Shown here piece after piece: positions 31,623-42,473 of a stretch of DNA of 64,000 nucleotides. Within the stretch, counting starts at the first letter, position 1, and the number at the start of each line of letters is the position of its first letter. Made by a program: the position numbers and the translations under genes. The notes beneath the pieces are model-generated. The model made no database searches. It was not told the origin of the DNA and was given only the letters and a program-made list of their open reading frames with translations. This DNA is from Solicoccozyma terricola (Eukaryota; Basidiomycota; Tremellomycetes; Filobasidiales; Piskurozymaceae): NCBI GenBank assembly GCA_001600875.1, contig BCLD01000020.1:8900-72899 (forward strand), written 5' to 3'.

Positions 31623-33797
31623 TAATTTATACCGGATGTAAAGACCGTCCACAGCTAACCAAGCCCTCTGATGACCGAAGACCTCCCTCTGCCCCTTGAT
31701 GGACAGACACGGTCGACACAGAGCGGCAGGTAAAGAGTCCATGATGAGCGTCATACGGCGTGTAGCGTCGTCGATCCATGCCAATATTTTATCTTTAAGC
31801 TCCGAGCTGAGTTGATAATCGCAAAGTTGCCTGTCCGAACGCTGTCGGACGACGCATTCGGCGTAGATCCGCCAGAAGGATAGCACTCGGACAAAGCAGG
31901 TCATCGTTGAAGGTCTGTCTGCTGGTTGCTCGAAGGTCCCTCGCTCGGTGATGAAGTGGTCGTCGAGCTCGAGAGGGTACGGTGGGACTCCCTCAAAGTC
32001 GTTGAGATGAATTGGACACCCGGCGGCTGAGGCGGATCTGTAGCGTTTCCCTGATCAGCGGACTTTTGCTCAGGATCGCCTGTCGATGGAAACCCACATA
32101 TCAAGGAGATACGCCTGCCAAAACAGCCTCCTCCTCATCTCCTGCGCAAGAAAGTCTGGCCGTGCTGAGCTACCCCCCTCGCCGGAGTGGACGTTCAGCC
32201 ACTGAATCAAATGACAAGCTTCTCCGAGCAGGTTTAAAGCCTTCATCGCTTGTCCGAAGGATGCGCTGGAAGAGAAGGCGCTGTGTGGACGACTTTGAGT
32301 ATCACATACTGAGATTCGATTCGGAGCAAGCGAAAGTCACCACAGTAGAATCGCAACTTGGGAGAGGGAAGGCTTACAATAGCTCTTATCTAGTAGCAGC
32401 AGACTCGCACGATGGCAGTCGGAGTGAATTCGTTCGAGTACCGAGCGGTGCAGAGAGGTTTCGCGAACAAGCACTCCTACCGGGGCGGTGCAGAGACTGA
32501 AAGCAGCTAAGCAGAGTCGTGTAGCATCATGTCAGCGACCAGAATCGACGGGGAATCACCCCAAACGGCAGCTCACTCAACCCCAACACAAGGCTCCGAA
32601 ACTCCCGGTCTCGCTTATCTGCCCGAGCGAGGAACTCCCTTGAGAATGTCGTCTTATGAACGACCGGGTAGAGTGGATGCAAGTCGGTGCAGTAGATGCT
32701 GAAGATCTGGAAGACAGTCGACCACGACGGAATAACGTCCTCAATCTCGATGGCAGGTTCTTCAAGAGTCCTGCATATCCTCGAGAAGCGGAGGTAACGT
32801 TCCCGACTGAGATAAAGCGACTCCGAGTGATTTTGACCGGGGTTCTCCATTCGATCTATCACTTCGCTGCCTGATTCTCGACCAGTGGATGACCAATCAT
32901 ATGCCTGAGCTGTGCTGGAGAGAACGTCAATAGCATGCTTTGTGGTCGCCGCAAGACGCGAGGTCGCACTTACTGAATGAAGAGAAAGACAAGGAGGTGG
33001 CTGGAGAAGGGGCCTCAGTACTCGAGCTTTGTTGACCACGTCTGGCCCGTTCGGATCCACAGTCGTTTGTGCGACTATTGACACCCTGTTGAGCACCTCT
33101 TGAAGCATTTACGGATACAACGGGATCATTGATAGCTGATATACCAGAGTGACTTTCTTCAAAAGGAAATGATGAGCTGGGATAGGTGACATCCGCTTGG
33201 TCAATTTCTTCCCGAGTGATTTCGGATAGTCGAGGGATGACGGACATCGCGCTTATCGGAGGAAGCATCGAAGTAGGTTGCGCTGAAGGACTGTCGAGAG
33301 CACAGCGAAAGTGAGGATCGATAGGAAACTGCGATGAGCGAGAGACGTGCCTACTCTGATGACGCTCGTGCGATGTCGCGATCATTGGTTACCGGACCAT
33401 TGGTTGCCGGACCATTGGTTGCCGGACCATCACTTGAGCCAGCGTCTGATCGTGCCGGACGATTCATACTCACGGCTATGCGGTTGCGATGCGGGTTGGC
33501 ATATCTGTGGGACGAACATGGTGTGCTAGGTAGTCTGCAATGCATTGGATGGGCCTGGGGTATGATTCACTCACGGGCTTGGCCGGCCTGGGTTCTTGTA
33601 GACATGGTTGTAGCTGCATTCGATTCCAAGTCTCTCGCAGTTCAAGCAAATCCCTGTCGAACTATCTGCCGCGGGCGTGACCGGTGGAATGCATTTCACC
33701 TGGATAGACGACCGTTAGCTTGTGATTCGGCTCGTTTGACTCCAAATTTCTTGCAACGTGCCTTTCTCTTCCGGCAGGTGTCGCATACCTTCCACAT
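31623..33797 (-). CDS. Zn2Cys6 fungal transcription factor, 3' part uncertain
   Basis: Starts at ATG 33797 with exon 1 (33797-33741) encoding C-D-T-C-R-K-R-K-A-R-C and exon 2 (33699-33575) encoding C-L-N-C-E-R-L-G-I-E-C. Spliced, these form a complete binuclear zinc cluster. The linker contains an intron with a 15-bp triplicate. The 'fungal-specific TF' middle region follows on the minus strand at about 32940-31623, with an H-P-L-Y-P-V-V segment, C-H-R-A-S-L-L-L-L, the R-R-R-L-F-W-Q-A-Y-L-L-D hallmark and P-L-E-L-D-D-H. Several introns are needed and some joins are unclear. After Y-I-R-Y-K-L at 31623 a GTGAGT donor occurs, but I find no convincing further exon before the dehydrogenase scrap, so the C-terminus may be lost. 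It likely regulates neighbouring sugar genes (inference). Confidence 0.7.
33383..33430. repeat. 15-bp tandem triplicate inside a transcription-factor intron
   Basis: CATTGGTTRCCGGAC occurs three times in tandem. It lies in the third predicted intron of the minus-strand Zn2Cys6 gene; if not spliced it would encode G-P-A-T-N repeats and then hit a stop. Confidence 0.85.
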
Positions 33798-33869
33798 GAC
33801 TCGCAAATACCCACCGTCCAACGAGCGGCATGTGGATGTCGACAATCTCGTAACTATGATAATATAGTA

Positions 33870-34049
33870 CTGTCGCATCGAGATTGCTTTGAACCGACTG
33901 GTTAACAAGTATATGGCCGAGAGAAGTGGAACGGTGGCATGAAGATCGCCGTGAGTGGCAAAGTGCAGGATACCGTAGTTGTTGATATGCTCGCGCACCT
34001 TTTCAACAGTGGCCTGTGGGCCAACCAGGGCTTTGCTGCCTTGAATCAC
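33870..34049 (-). pseudogene. CHAT-domain fragment
   Basis: The minus strand encodes A-L-V-G-P-Q-A-T-V-E-K-V followed by I-L-H-F-A-T-H-G and P-L-L-S-A-I-Y-L. This is the block around the catalytic His of a CHAT protease, in a different frame context from the copy at 8359-9865. Only about 50 residues remain, lodged between the two transcription-factor genes. Confidence 0.65.
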
Positions 34050-34204
34050 GCTTTCAATGCGGACGATCCATTCGAGCCATCGTGCGATTCAGGACAGACA
34101 GGCTTACAGGAACTGGTCGCAGGAGTGGGAGGGAATGCTCGGACAGCGAGGACATTGCTACTACCTGATGGTGTATACCAGCATACATTGCGCCGAGGAA
34201 GGAA

Positions 34205-36204
34205 AAGAAGAAGCCCTGAAAACGATAGAGACGTGGTCGCGTTGGGCCTGGTGACCCTCGAGTTTGCCAAGGTGTTGTTCGAGAAGTAAGTGCAGCGTTG
34301 ACGATCCAGAGAGGTGAGACATGCGAGAAGTTTATATGATATCTCTTTGAATAGGTTCATGCGTCTGGCCAATCCTTACCTATTCACGCTTGAACCTGTT
34401 CTCCAAACGTTTGGTATGTCTCTGTCTCGCCCTGTACCCGTGCAAAAGATTATCGAGCACTGACAGACATTTCATCGCCAGACACTGTCCGTCGATCTTC
34501 TAGTTTCCTCTTCTCCACCATCGTGGGCAAAGCTTTGAGGGGGTTCGGTCAAAATCCGGCGTTGGAATCTTCCTCGCAGCGGTGTGAAGAGGTTTGTGAC
34601 CACCTTCTCTATACACGGCTTCTCGAAGGCGAGCGGTCACGAGAGACCATCCAGGGGATCCTCATCATGACAGAACACAAGGACCCCGACGATGATCGGC
34701 ACTACATGCTGCTGGGACTGGTGAGCTGAATCAATACGACGACGTCCACAATTTGTTAATTCAGCGATTTTCCGTCTCACACAGGCATGTCGCATGGCAA
34801 TGGAACTCGGTCTCAGAAATTCCGATCCAATGTCCAGCGATAGAAATTGCCGGCACGACGTGCGATTGTGGCTGACCTTGTTTCACGCCGAGAATCGGTG
34901 AGATAGGCGTATGATTGAGTCGTCGCAGCTGAGGAACTGAACCACCATCCCTGTCACAGTTTCAATGGCTGTAATCGGTCAGATCGGCCGACCATCATCA
35001 TGGGGGACGAGGTTGTGTGCAACGCGTATGTCCTCCTCTTTACCTTAATGTCGGCGTGAAAGATTACCAGCTGCTGATCTGTGTCTGAATCTAGGGACAC
35101 CTTCTATCGCTCTGACCTCGCAGTCCCATTCGATTGCCGCCTGAGTTCGGGGATTCGTTTACGCCTGATCATCATCCGCTTCTCGGAGCGAATGGAATCA
35201 ATTGCAATCGCCAAACAGCCGCACTCTGCGAGCCTCTGCTACCTTGACTTTTCCGGAGTCGTCGACGAGTGGTATTACACATGGTCGCACAGGATCCAGG
35301 AAAGCGGTAAGGAATCTACGCCGAGAGCACGTGAAGCGTATACCAACGAATGAACTTGCTTCGGCAGGTGGATCATGTCTAGATCAGCTGCCAATGGTTA
35401 GACACAGCAGCAAATTGATGCTGTGTCACCGTTGGCTGAAAGTAGTCTTCCAATCCTTCCGTAACATCGCTGGGTTCACAATGAACGAAGATATTTCCAG
35501 CGAGAGACAAAGGGCGTGTGCTGCAATCACCTCAGAGGCCTTGAGCCTGTTGGAGGTCATGCTGAAGATTGACTCCGAGCTACTTCGTTTCATGCCAGGT
35601 GAGTGTGTTGATAACCTAACCCACGATCGAGTCCCTCAAATGACTGTCGCTTCTTTCAGACTATGCGCATCTTTTGTTCAGCTTTGCATCCTTCTGCCTT
35701 GCCAAAGTATGTCCCATTCCGCTCCGGGTCTCCACAACTCCGGCGCTGAAACCCCTCTCCCTCATTTAGATACTTCAAGCAGGACCAGACACAAATTATA
35801 GTCCATCCAGCAGTACGACGGAAGTCATCACGGCGGCCTTGCGAGCGGCGAATACCAAGCTCGATAGCTGTTGCGTGCGTGAGTCACACATCATTGCCCT
35901 GCACAGTCGTTATCTGCGAAGCATATGGCAAAGTCAAAAGACATTCAGACGAGAAGCCCTGGCGACAGTTGAATGGAGCGCTGTACAAGCGCCGTTGGAT
36001 GTGGACTCTCGGCAAAATACAAGTGGCGAGGTTGAGTCATCCCAACAGGTGGATCTCAATTGGGAAGAGGTCTTGATGCACGCAATAGGCTTGGGAGAGT
36101 CTGACAGCCTGGGAATGGGCATGCTCCTTGGTGATTGGGACGAGGCAGGGATGAGCAGCGGAATGAACACGGGAGAATTCGGTAGCGATCATCTCCTGTC
36201 ATAA
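34205..36204 (+). CDS. Fungal-specific transcription-factor domain protein, zinc cluster missing
   Basis: Nine exons with clean canonical introns: to 34285, 34355-34413, 34482-34720, 34785-34897, 34960-35025, 35095-35306, 35368-35598, 35660-35706 and 35770-36204. The frame is kept throughout. They encode the middle homology region of a fungal regulator (D-V-V-A-L-G-L-V-T start, F-S-T-I-V-G-K-A, A-C-R-M-A-M-E-L-G-L, W-L-T-L-F-H-A-E-N-R) and an acidic C-terminus. No Zn2Cys6 exon is found upstream; the 5' side runs into the CHAT fragment near 34200. It is therefore 5'-truncated, or a regulator without its own DNA-binding domain. Confidence 0.75.
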
Positions 36205-36589
36205 CAGAATGGTTGTACTTGTATCTGCACCAACATGCCATCGGAAGATTTCGATCAAGGAGTGTCTTTGTTGCGTTTTGTTAGGCTTTCCTCATCGCAC
36301 GCTGTGAATAGGTGGAGCTGGTCTCTGAGGTTATCACAGTCAGAGTCAGCGCTCAGGGCATCCCGCAGAATGTTGGGGTTGTAAAGTACTTGCCGAAAGG
36401 GCTCGCAAACTTCATGGCAGGGAACATCTCGGGGCCGAAAGGAGGTTGATGCAAAGAGGGTGTCAGTGCATACCTACATCGAGCCACGAAAGGTATCAAC
36501 GGCAAAGGCAGAGCTATGATCATATACAATAGCATACAGACACAATGGGGTGTTATTCACAACCAGGCTGTTTTCCTCCGTGATGACAT
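36205..36589. other. Convergent 3' intergenic region
   Basis: Between the stop of the plus-strand regulator and the stop of the minus-strand aldolase; nothing recognised. Confidence 0.5.
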
Positions 36590-37904
36590 TCAGATCAAGA
36601 AATCCCCATTTGTCTCCTTCACCAATTGGTCGTACTCTGTTTTCATGGAAGTGTATCTAAGAGGGGGGTCTATGATCAGCTTGCATTTACATTCCATCTT
36701 CGTCGCTGTGTGCTCACAATACCTCCGGATCTTGTAAGGTTGCCGCCGTGAATGCGGCGTCTTCATCATCAATGATATTCTTTCTTAAGCCAGACTTTGA
36801 GGCGGACTCGATGAGAAGTTGGCAGCGACATTGATTCTCAAACGCCGAAAGGTAGTACGCTGCTTCATCGACCGTTGACCCCACTAACGAACGAACATGA
36901 TCAGCTTATTAGCCATTACGGTAATCTTTCGTCGGGCTTACAGGTAAGAGTGCCGTGATTCTGCAGCAAACAAGTGCGACGCTTGGGGCCCAACGCTTTG
37001 GCAATGTTGCGACCCTCTAGTGGAGATTGAATACAGGAGCTGAGTCAGTACGGCGTACTCTCCTCGGAACGGCGGCTCCGCAGACTAACCTTCTTCAGCC
37101 AAAACGATTCCTCCAAAGTTTCCATAGACTGCAACGTTATCGTAAAACATGCAAGCATCCTGGGAGACCATATCGATTGGTACGCCGAATGCAGACCAAG
37201 CTTTTGCGTTGATTGAATGGCAGTGCGCTACCGCCTCGATATCATGTCGAATCTGTTCCAAGAGATCACGTAAAAAAGGTCAGTTGCTGGGTAGCGGACC
37301 CTATAAGCTATCATAACAGTGACTTGCCTCGTGGACCGCATGGTGTATGTTGAATCCTGCCTTGTTCACGGCGAGCTGAGCACCATGTGGGGTCACATGG
37401 CCTTCCGGTGAGACCAAGACAAGAGAGGACTTTGTGATGCCTGAGAAATGTACTCCTAGCGGGTTCCTGAAATTCAGCACGAGGAAACATCAGCTACGCA
37501 GTCCAATACGACACCACGGGAGAGTGCAGACATACATCCAGATGTGATCACGGAGGATAGGATCTCTCACACTGATATGGCCAGCAACTCCCTCGGAAAA
37601 ACCTTTCTTGCCCCAAAATCGGAAAGCACCGGCGAGGTGTTCCTGGATGCGTGAATAGTGATCAGCACAGAGGTGCCTGTTGAAGGCATAGGAAACTCAC
37701 CTTGACCCATTCCCGCTGCTGAAGCTTGTCATCGAACTTGGGGATGCCTGGGAAATCGATACGGTTCGATGAGTCTCCCGACCAAATACGGTCCAGCGGC
37801 TTGCCCGGAAGCTTCGAGATGTCCTGGTGCGGACTCGGCTGGGCGGTCTTTGTGGTGTTGGCGGCGTGTGCACCTTGGTCCTGTTGTGTCGCAATTGGAG
37901 ACAT
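36590..37904 (-). CDS. Class II aldolase/adducin family enzyme
   Basis: Seven exons on the minus strand (37904-37701, 37642-37536, 37466-37328, 37252-37090, 37016-36942, 36883-36718, 36656-36590), all in phase. Intron 3 has a GCAAGT donor, a GC-AG intron. The protein carries the family's sites: G-H-I-S-V-R-D, N-P-x-G-x-H-F, the metal-binding H-C-H-S-I-N-A-K-A-W and Q-N-H-G-T-L. Members act as zinc-dependent aldolases or epimerases on sugar phosphates or related acids, or lack activity; the substrate here is unknown. The full motif set and frame integrity argue for a functional cytosolic enzyme. It is divergent from the sugar transporter. Confidence 0.88.
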
Positions 37905-38520
37905 GCTTGAAGTAGAGTCGGTCGGATGATTGAGGTTGGCCGGTCCACCGGAATATATACCGCTGCAAGAGAATTCGTGTGTTCAGCCACATATCCGACA
38001 TTTGCCACCCTCCGACGACCATCCCCGATGTTTTGTCGGACATTCGGAATCGGGCCACACCACCTACATTGCCGAACCGTATCGGTACGCCCGCATTGGA
38101 CTTACCCCAGTACCGATGACTGATTCGGCGAACTGTGTTGCAGCGGCGATGAATCCTGGTGATCATATGGCCAAGTCCGAATTCCCTTTTGGGGACCGGC
38201 GGCATCATCGAAATGTACAAGTCCGACACAGCAGGGCTGTCGGAGATGTAGCATGCAATCCCTACAGAAGCGTCGAAAACGAGCGGCGGAACACGTTACC
38301 CGGCGTGTCTTGTATCCCATCTAGGAGATCCCGGTGGACTGTGAGAGTGCCGCTTTGGAAACCCCGCGGGGCCAAGGGTGGCGCGGAGCCGGGCAAGGCA
38401 ATACAAATACCCAGAGGTGGTCAAAAGGAGTGTGATGTTCGACCAAACTTCCCCGCACTTCAAAGCTTTCTTACCACGGACCACGCAGTCCTCGACAAGG
38501 CTCGACTGGAACATAACATC
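37905..38520. other. Divergent promoter region between aldolase and transporter
   Basis: About 600 bp separates two divergent start regions and may serve both. No regulatory element can be named from sequence alone. Confidence 0.5.
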
Positions 38521-40980
38521 ATGTCAGACGCGAAACCAACATACCTGAATTGGCACAGTCAGTTGAGGCCTTTGAATCGAGTGTACCGGCAAAGCAGCCT
38601 GACAATCACTTTACCCTTCAGACAATACCAATGCATCGTGGTGGAAAGATCCCTCACTTCGAAGGGGTATGATCCATGTGCTTATGCTATACTGCTGTGT
38701 TAGTATCCTTTATGGGACCCTCGCATTCTGCTCGTCAGTTGAGCATTACCACCCACCTTGCAGGTCTTTACCTTTGGGTACGATGGAAGTCTCTTGAACG
38801 GTCTTCAGACCCTTCCTCAATGGCAAAAGTTCTTCAACCACCCGGTCAAGTACGATCTTGGGCTTATAAGCGCTTCGTTCTACCTCCGTGAGTCGGCTCT
38901 TGGAAAATCTAACATAGGTAACTCACCCCCCTTTCGCTCCCAGCCAAACTCGTCACACCTTTTATCGCCTCGTTCCTGGCCGAGAGGTTTGGAAGACGGA
39001 CTGCGCTTCTCATCGGATCGGTCATCTCGGTAGGTCTACATCCACAACAGTTCCCGAAATGAGAGCTCTGACGAGCTGTCTTGCCTTCGCAGGTCACCGG
39101 AGGATTCATCAACGCGTTCGCCCAGAATAAGGGCATGTTCATCGGCGGAAGAGTGCTTATCGGTGCTGGCTTGGGAATGCAGGCCACTATTGCACCGCCA
39201 ATGATCGCTGAGCTGTGCCATCCGGTAAGTTTTGTCGCCCGGATTTGTGCGACCTCTGATAATTATACTGAGCCGACTCCACTGTTCTCCGCAGCGATTA
39301 CGAGCCGTAGCCAGTGCGACATATCTGTGCACATATTATGTGGGATCGACAGTATCCGCGTGGCTCTGCTACGGAATGATCGGCGTTACAAGTAACTGGG
39401 CATGGCGGGTTCCCAGTCTCCTGCAAGTCGCGGGTACCGCTGCCGTCGGCATTTACATCGCCGCCGGTTTCATGGCGGAATCTCCACGCTGGCTCATCAA
39501 CAAGGGCCGAGAGGACGAAGCCCTTTCGCTCCTTGCGCGCTTGCATGCCAACTCCGACACCGAAGACGAGCTCGTTGTGAACGAGTTTGCCGAGATCAAA
39601 GAAGGCTTGGAAATGGATAAACAAGCTCACCACACCGGATACTCGTGAGTGATACACGCTAAGGGTCGAAGCCATCCTCCGTCCTTGCTCCTTGCCTGCT
39701 CATATACTGACATCCGCACCCCTTTCCTCAGCGCTTTTTTCAAGACACCTGGAAATCGCAGGCGACTGGTCGTTATTGTCGCCGTTGGATGTGGAACGCA
39801 GCTCGTCGGGAATGGTCTAGTCGCTTACTACCTAGCTCCCATTCTCAAGCTCATTGGTATCACGCAGCCCGGGCAGCAGGCCGGTATCAACGGTGGACTT
39901 GCTATTTTCAATCTCATTGTTGCAGTCACCGCTGCCCAATTTGTAGAGCGACTGGGACGTCGACCCCTCTGGTTGGCGGGGAACATTGGTATGCTCTGCG
40001 CCTTCATTGCAATTACTGGTCTTTCGGTGGGTTTTCGTTTTGCTTGACAAAATTGGAGAACACAACTCATGTCCCAACCTTTACGACATATCTCAGGGCG
40101 CCTTTGCCGCTCATAAGGTTCCCTCCGTAGGAATCGCTGTGATTCCGTTCCTGTACATCTTTTACGGGTAGGTCGCTTCCCCTCCAACGAGTAATTGCCG
40201 ATTGACCGGTCCTTGGCGCACTCGGCGACAGATTCTACGATATTTGCTGGACAGTACTGCCCAATCTTTGTGAGTATCGGGCTACATCCGACGAGACGAC
40301 GGTACTGACTCCTCATGGTTCCTTCGTAATAGATCTCCCAGAGATACTGCCATACCAGTGAGATCCAGTTCGACAAGTTGTGCGCTTCTTCAGGCTAACA
40401 TATGCCACCTACATGATCGCTAGTCTCCGAAGCAAAGGCATGAGCATCTATGTCTTTATGCAATCGGTCTCTGCGGCGTTTGTGAGTCATCACGTCGAGT
40501 TCGACACCTTGATATGGGCCAACGCTGAGCCAAACTCACATTTCAACCAGAACCAATTCGTCAATCCAATCGCCTTGGCTGCCATCGGTGCGAACATTTC
40601 ACGATAATTTGAATCCTCCGCTTTCCCTTGCTGACTACCATGGGTCCTGCATGACAGGATGGAAATACTATCTGGTCTACGTGATCGTCATTGCCTTCTA
40701 TGTCGTCTTTGCTTACTTCTACTTTATCGAAACCAAGTAAGTCCTTATTCTATCCCCTCCAAATAAGGTGGCTCACTCCCTGTTCCTTCTGGCATTCAGG
40801 GGGTATACCATCGAGGAGGTCTCTCGCCTTTTCGATCGTCAGAGTGATGCCGTCATGCCCACTCCGGACGGCGTTTCTGCCCTGGATACTACCTCAAACT
40901 ACGAAGTGGACAGAAAGCCGAAGGAGCGCGAGCTCATTGATCAACGTCATTTAGAGTATATCAAAGACGAGACACACTGA
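38521..40980 (+). CDS. MFS sugar/H+ symporter
   Basis: Fourteen exons encode a full 12-helix Sugar_tr transporter. Exons after the first are 38622-38698, 38764-38887, 38944-39029, 39091-39224, 39295-39644, 39732-40026, 40097-40167, 40232-40269, 40335-40359, 40394-40481, 40551-40587, 40658-40736 and 40800-40980. Motifs are F-G-Y-D-G-S-L-L-N-G in helix 1, R-F-G-R-R-T, A-E-L-C-H-P-R-L-R, A-E-S-P-R-W-L-I, the R-L-G-R-R-P-L loop and a final E-T-K-G-Y-T-I-E-E. The subfamily resembles fungal lactose/hexose permeases. The first exon is doubtful: ATG at 38521 reads M-S-D-A-K-P-T, but the E-L-A-Q-S-V-E-A-F-E-S stretch that joins exon 2 lies one frame away. Either an indel occurred in codons 7-9 or the real start exon is upstream. 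Confidence 0.88.
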
Positions 40981-41799
40981 ATGGTCTTGCCCAATCGAGA
41001 GGCTAGATCCTGATTTCCCGGATCGTCTCGTTCCGTATGCTGTCGCTGAAGGTTGGAAAGAAAGATTTACTTTGGGTTTGGAACTTTTGTGGCATCCACT
41101 TATACGATGGATATCTTCTTGAATTGGCGTCGTCAAATTAGACAAGTGATTCAGTCAGATGTACATGGACCAATTTATGTCAGACACCATATCTTTTACC
41201 AAGGCGAGAGAGCCCTAGGTTCGCTAATTGAAGCAAGAGACAACGATAGCTACACCACCGATGCAAGCTTTACTAGACCGGTCGATATCCAGCGGATAAT
41301 GGATTTCTCCCAACGTCTGCAGAAAACGGAATGTCTCCGCTGTGCAAGTTGCGAATGCAAGGAAACCCTCTCTTGACACATACCGCAGGACGAATCTGAT
41401 GGCTCATCATAGTAAGATGGTTCTCGACTGTTCGGTGATACCGGCATTGAGGATGATTCCATGTCAAGTGCTGGAGACCCCAGGGTTAGCGGAGTAGCTC
41501 ATTTGGGCACGCCGGTTCCTCAACCTCCAGGCCCGTCAATTCGCGGATTTCGCCACCCAGCATAACTGAGCGGCTAGCAGATGTGGCGATACGGCAGCAC
41601 AAAGTTTCAAGACCTTGACCTCTGAAGAAAGCGCAAGCTCCGTGGTGTCGTTGTGCAGCGAAATGAAGGGGCCGTCCCTTACTTATCAACGATGCCCTTA
41701 TGAATCCCACGCAGAGGTGGTTCGATCCTGCTCGCTCCAACTGTCAACATTCAGAGCTTAGTGGGGGCGGGATACCAAGATACTGGGTCCAAGACCAAC
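40981..41799. other. No recognisable gene
   Basis: Spacer downstream of the transporter. A minus-strand open frame at 41486-41740 contains P-L-H-F-A-A, vaguely ankyrin-like, but this is too little to call. Confidence 0.4.
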
Positions 41800-41911
41800 G
41801 TATCGGGCGATCATCCGAATCGTTCTCGGAAGATCCTTTCTTATCCTGCACTCTGGCAGCCGAGTACATCAGTGGTCTACAATCTCGAGGCGTAGGCGGG
41901 ACTATTGTAAG
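41800..41911 (+). pseudogene. GH3 beta-glucosidase fragment
   Basis: Encodes [10 protein letters not shown] and G-L-Q-S-R-G-V-G-G-T, collinear with the same block of the intact GH3 gene at about 43080-43165. About 35 residues remain, so a second GH3 copy once lay next to the intact one. Confidence 0.75.
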
Positions 41912-42473
41912 GAATGTATCGATCCGCTATTCCCCTTTAGGTATGTACCTCTCGGGGTTCAAGACGATCTCTAGCGTTAGCCCTTACGCTGCCTTGCGCT
42001 TGATCCGCTCACTCGGCCCCATGTCTAGAGGGTTGCTCAGGGGTTTGCTACTAAAGGCGAATGGTTGTTGAGAGCAAGGTAGCCAGTGTAAGGGGCGGAC
42101 CACCTTGGGCACAATCGCGGAATCGTCCTTTGGATGAAGTCGCTCCTGCACGATATACGCAACCTGATTTGCTAGGGGAATCCCACAACACCCGGCGGGA
42201 CTCAGCCACATCTCCGATACCGCTCCCAACCCCCGCATCCCCGGTCGGATTTTGTTGCCGAGTATTTTAAGGAAATTCGGACTCAGCCACACCACCGACA
42301 CACCACCGACACCATGCGCTTCTCCACCTCTCGGCCGGAATTCGCCTGGCACCGGCAATTGGGTCATCAGAACCTAATAAGATGAGTTCCGGTTTTGATC
42401 GACGTGGCCTTTCCGCACATGTCACAGCTTCGACTTGCAAACTGAAATCAAATCGACACCTACGGACGTCGGA

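Noticed and set aside
41486..41740. Ankyrin-repeat fragment on the minus strand
   Set aside because: Only a P-L-H-F-A-A string resembles an ankyrin unit; no second unit or spacing supports it.
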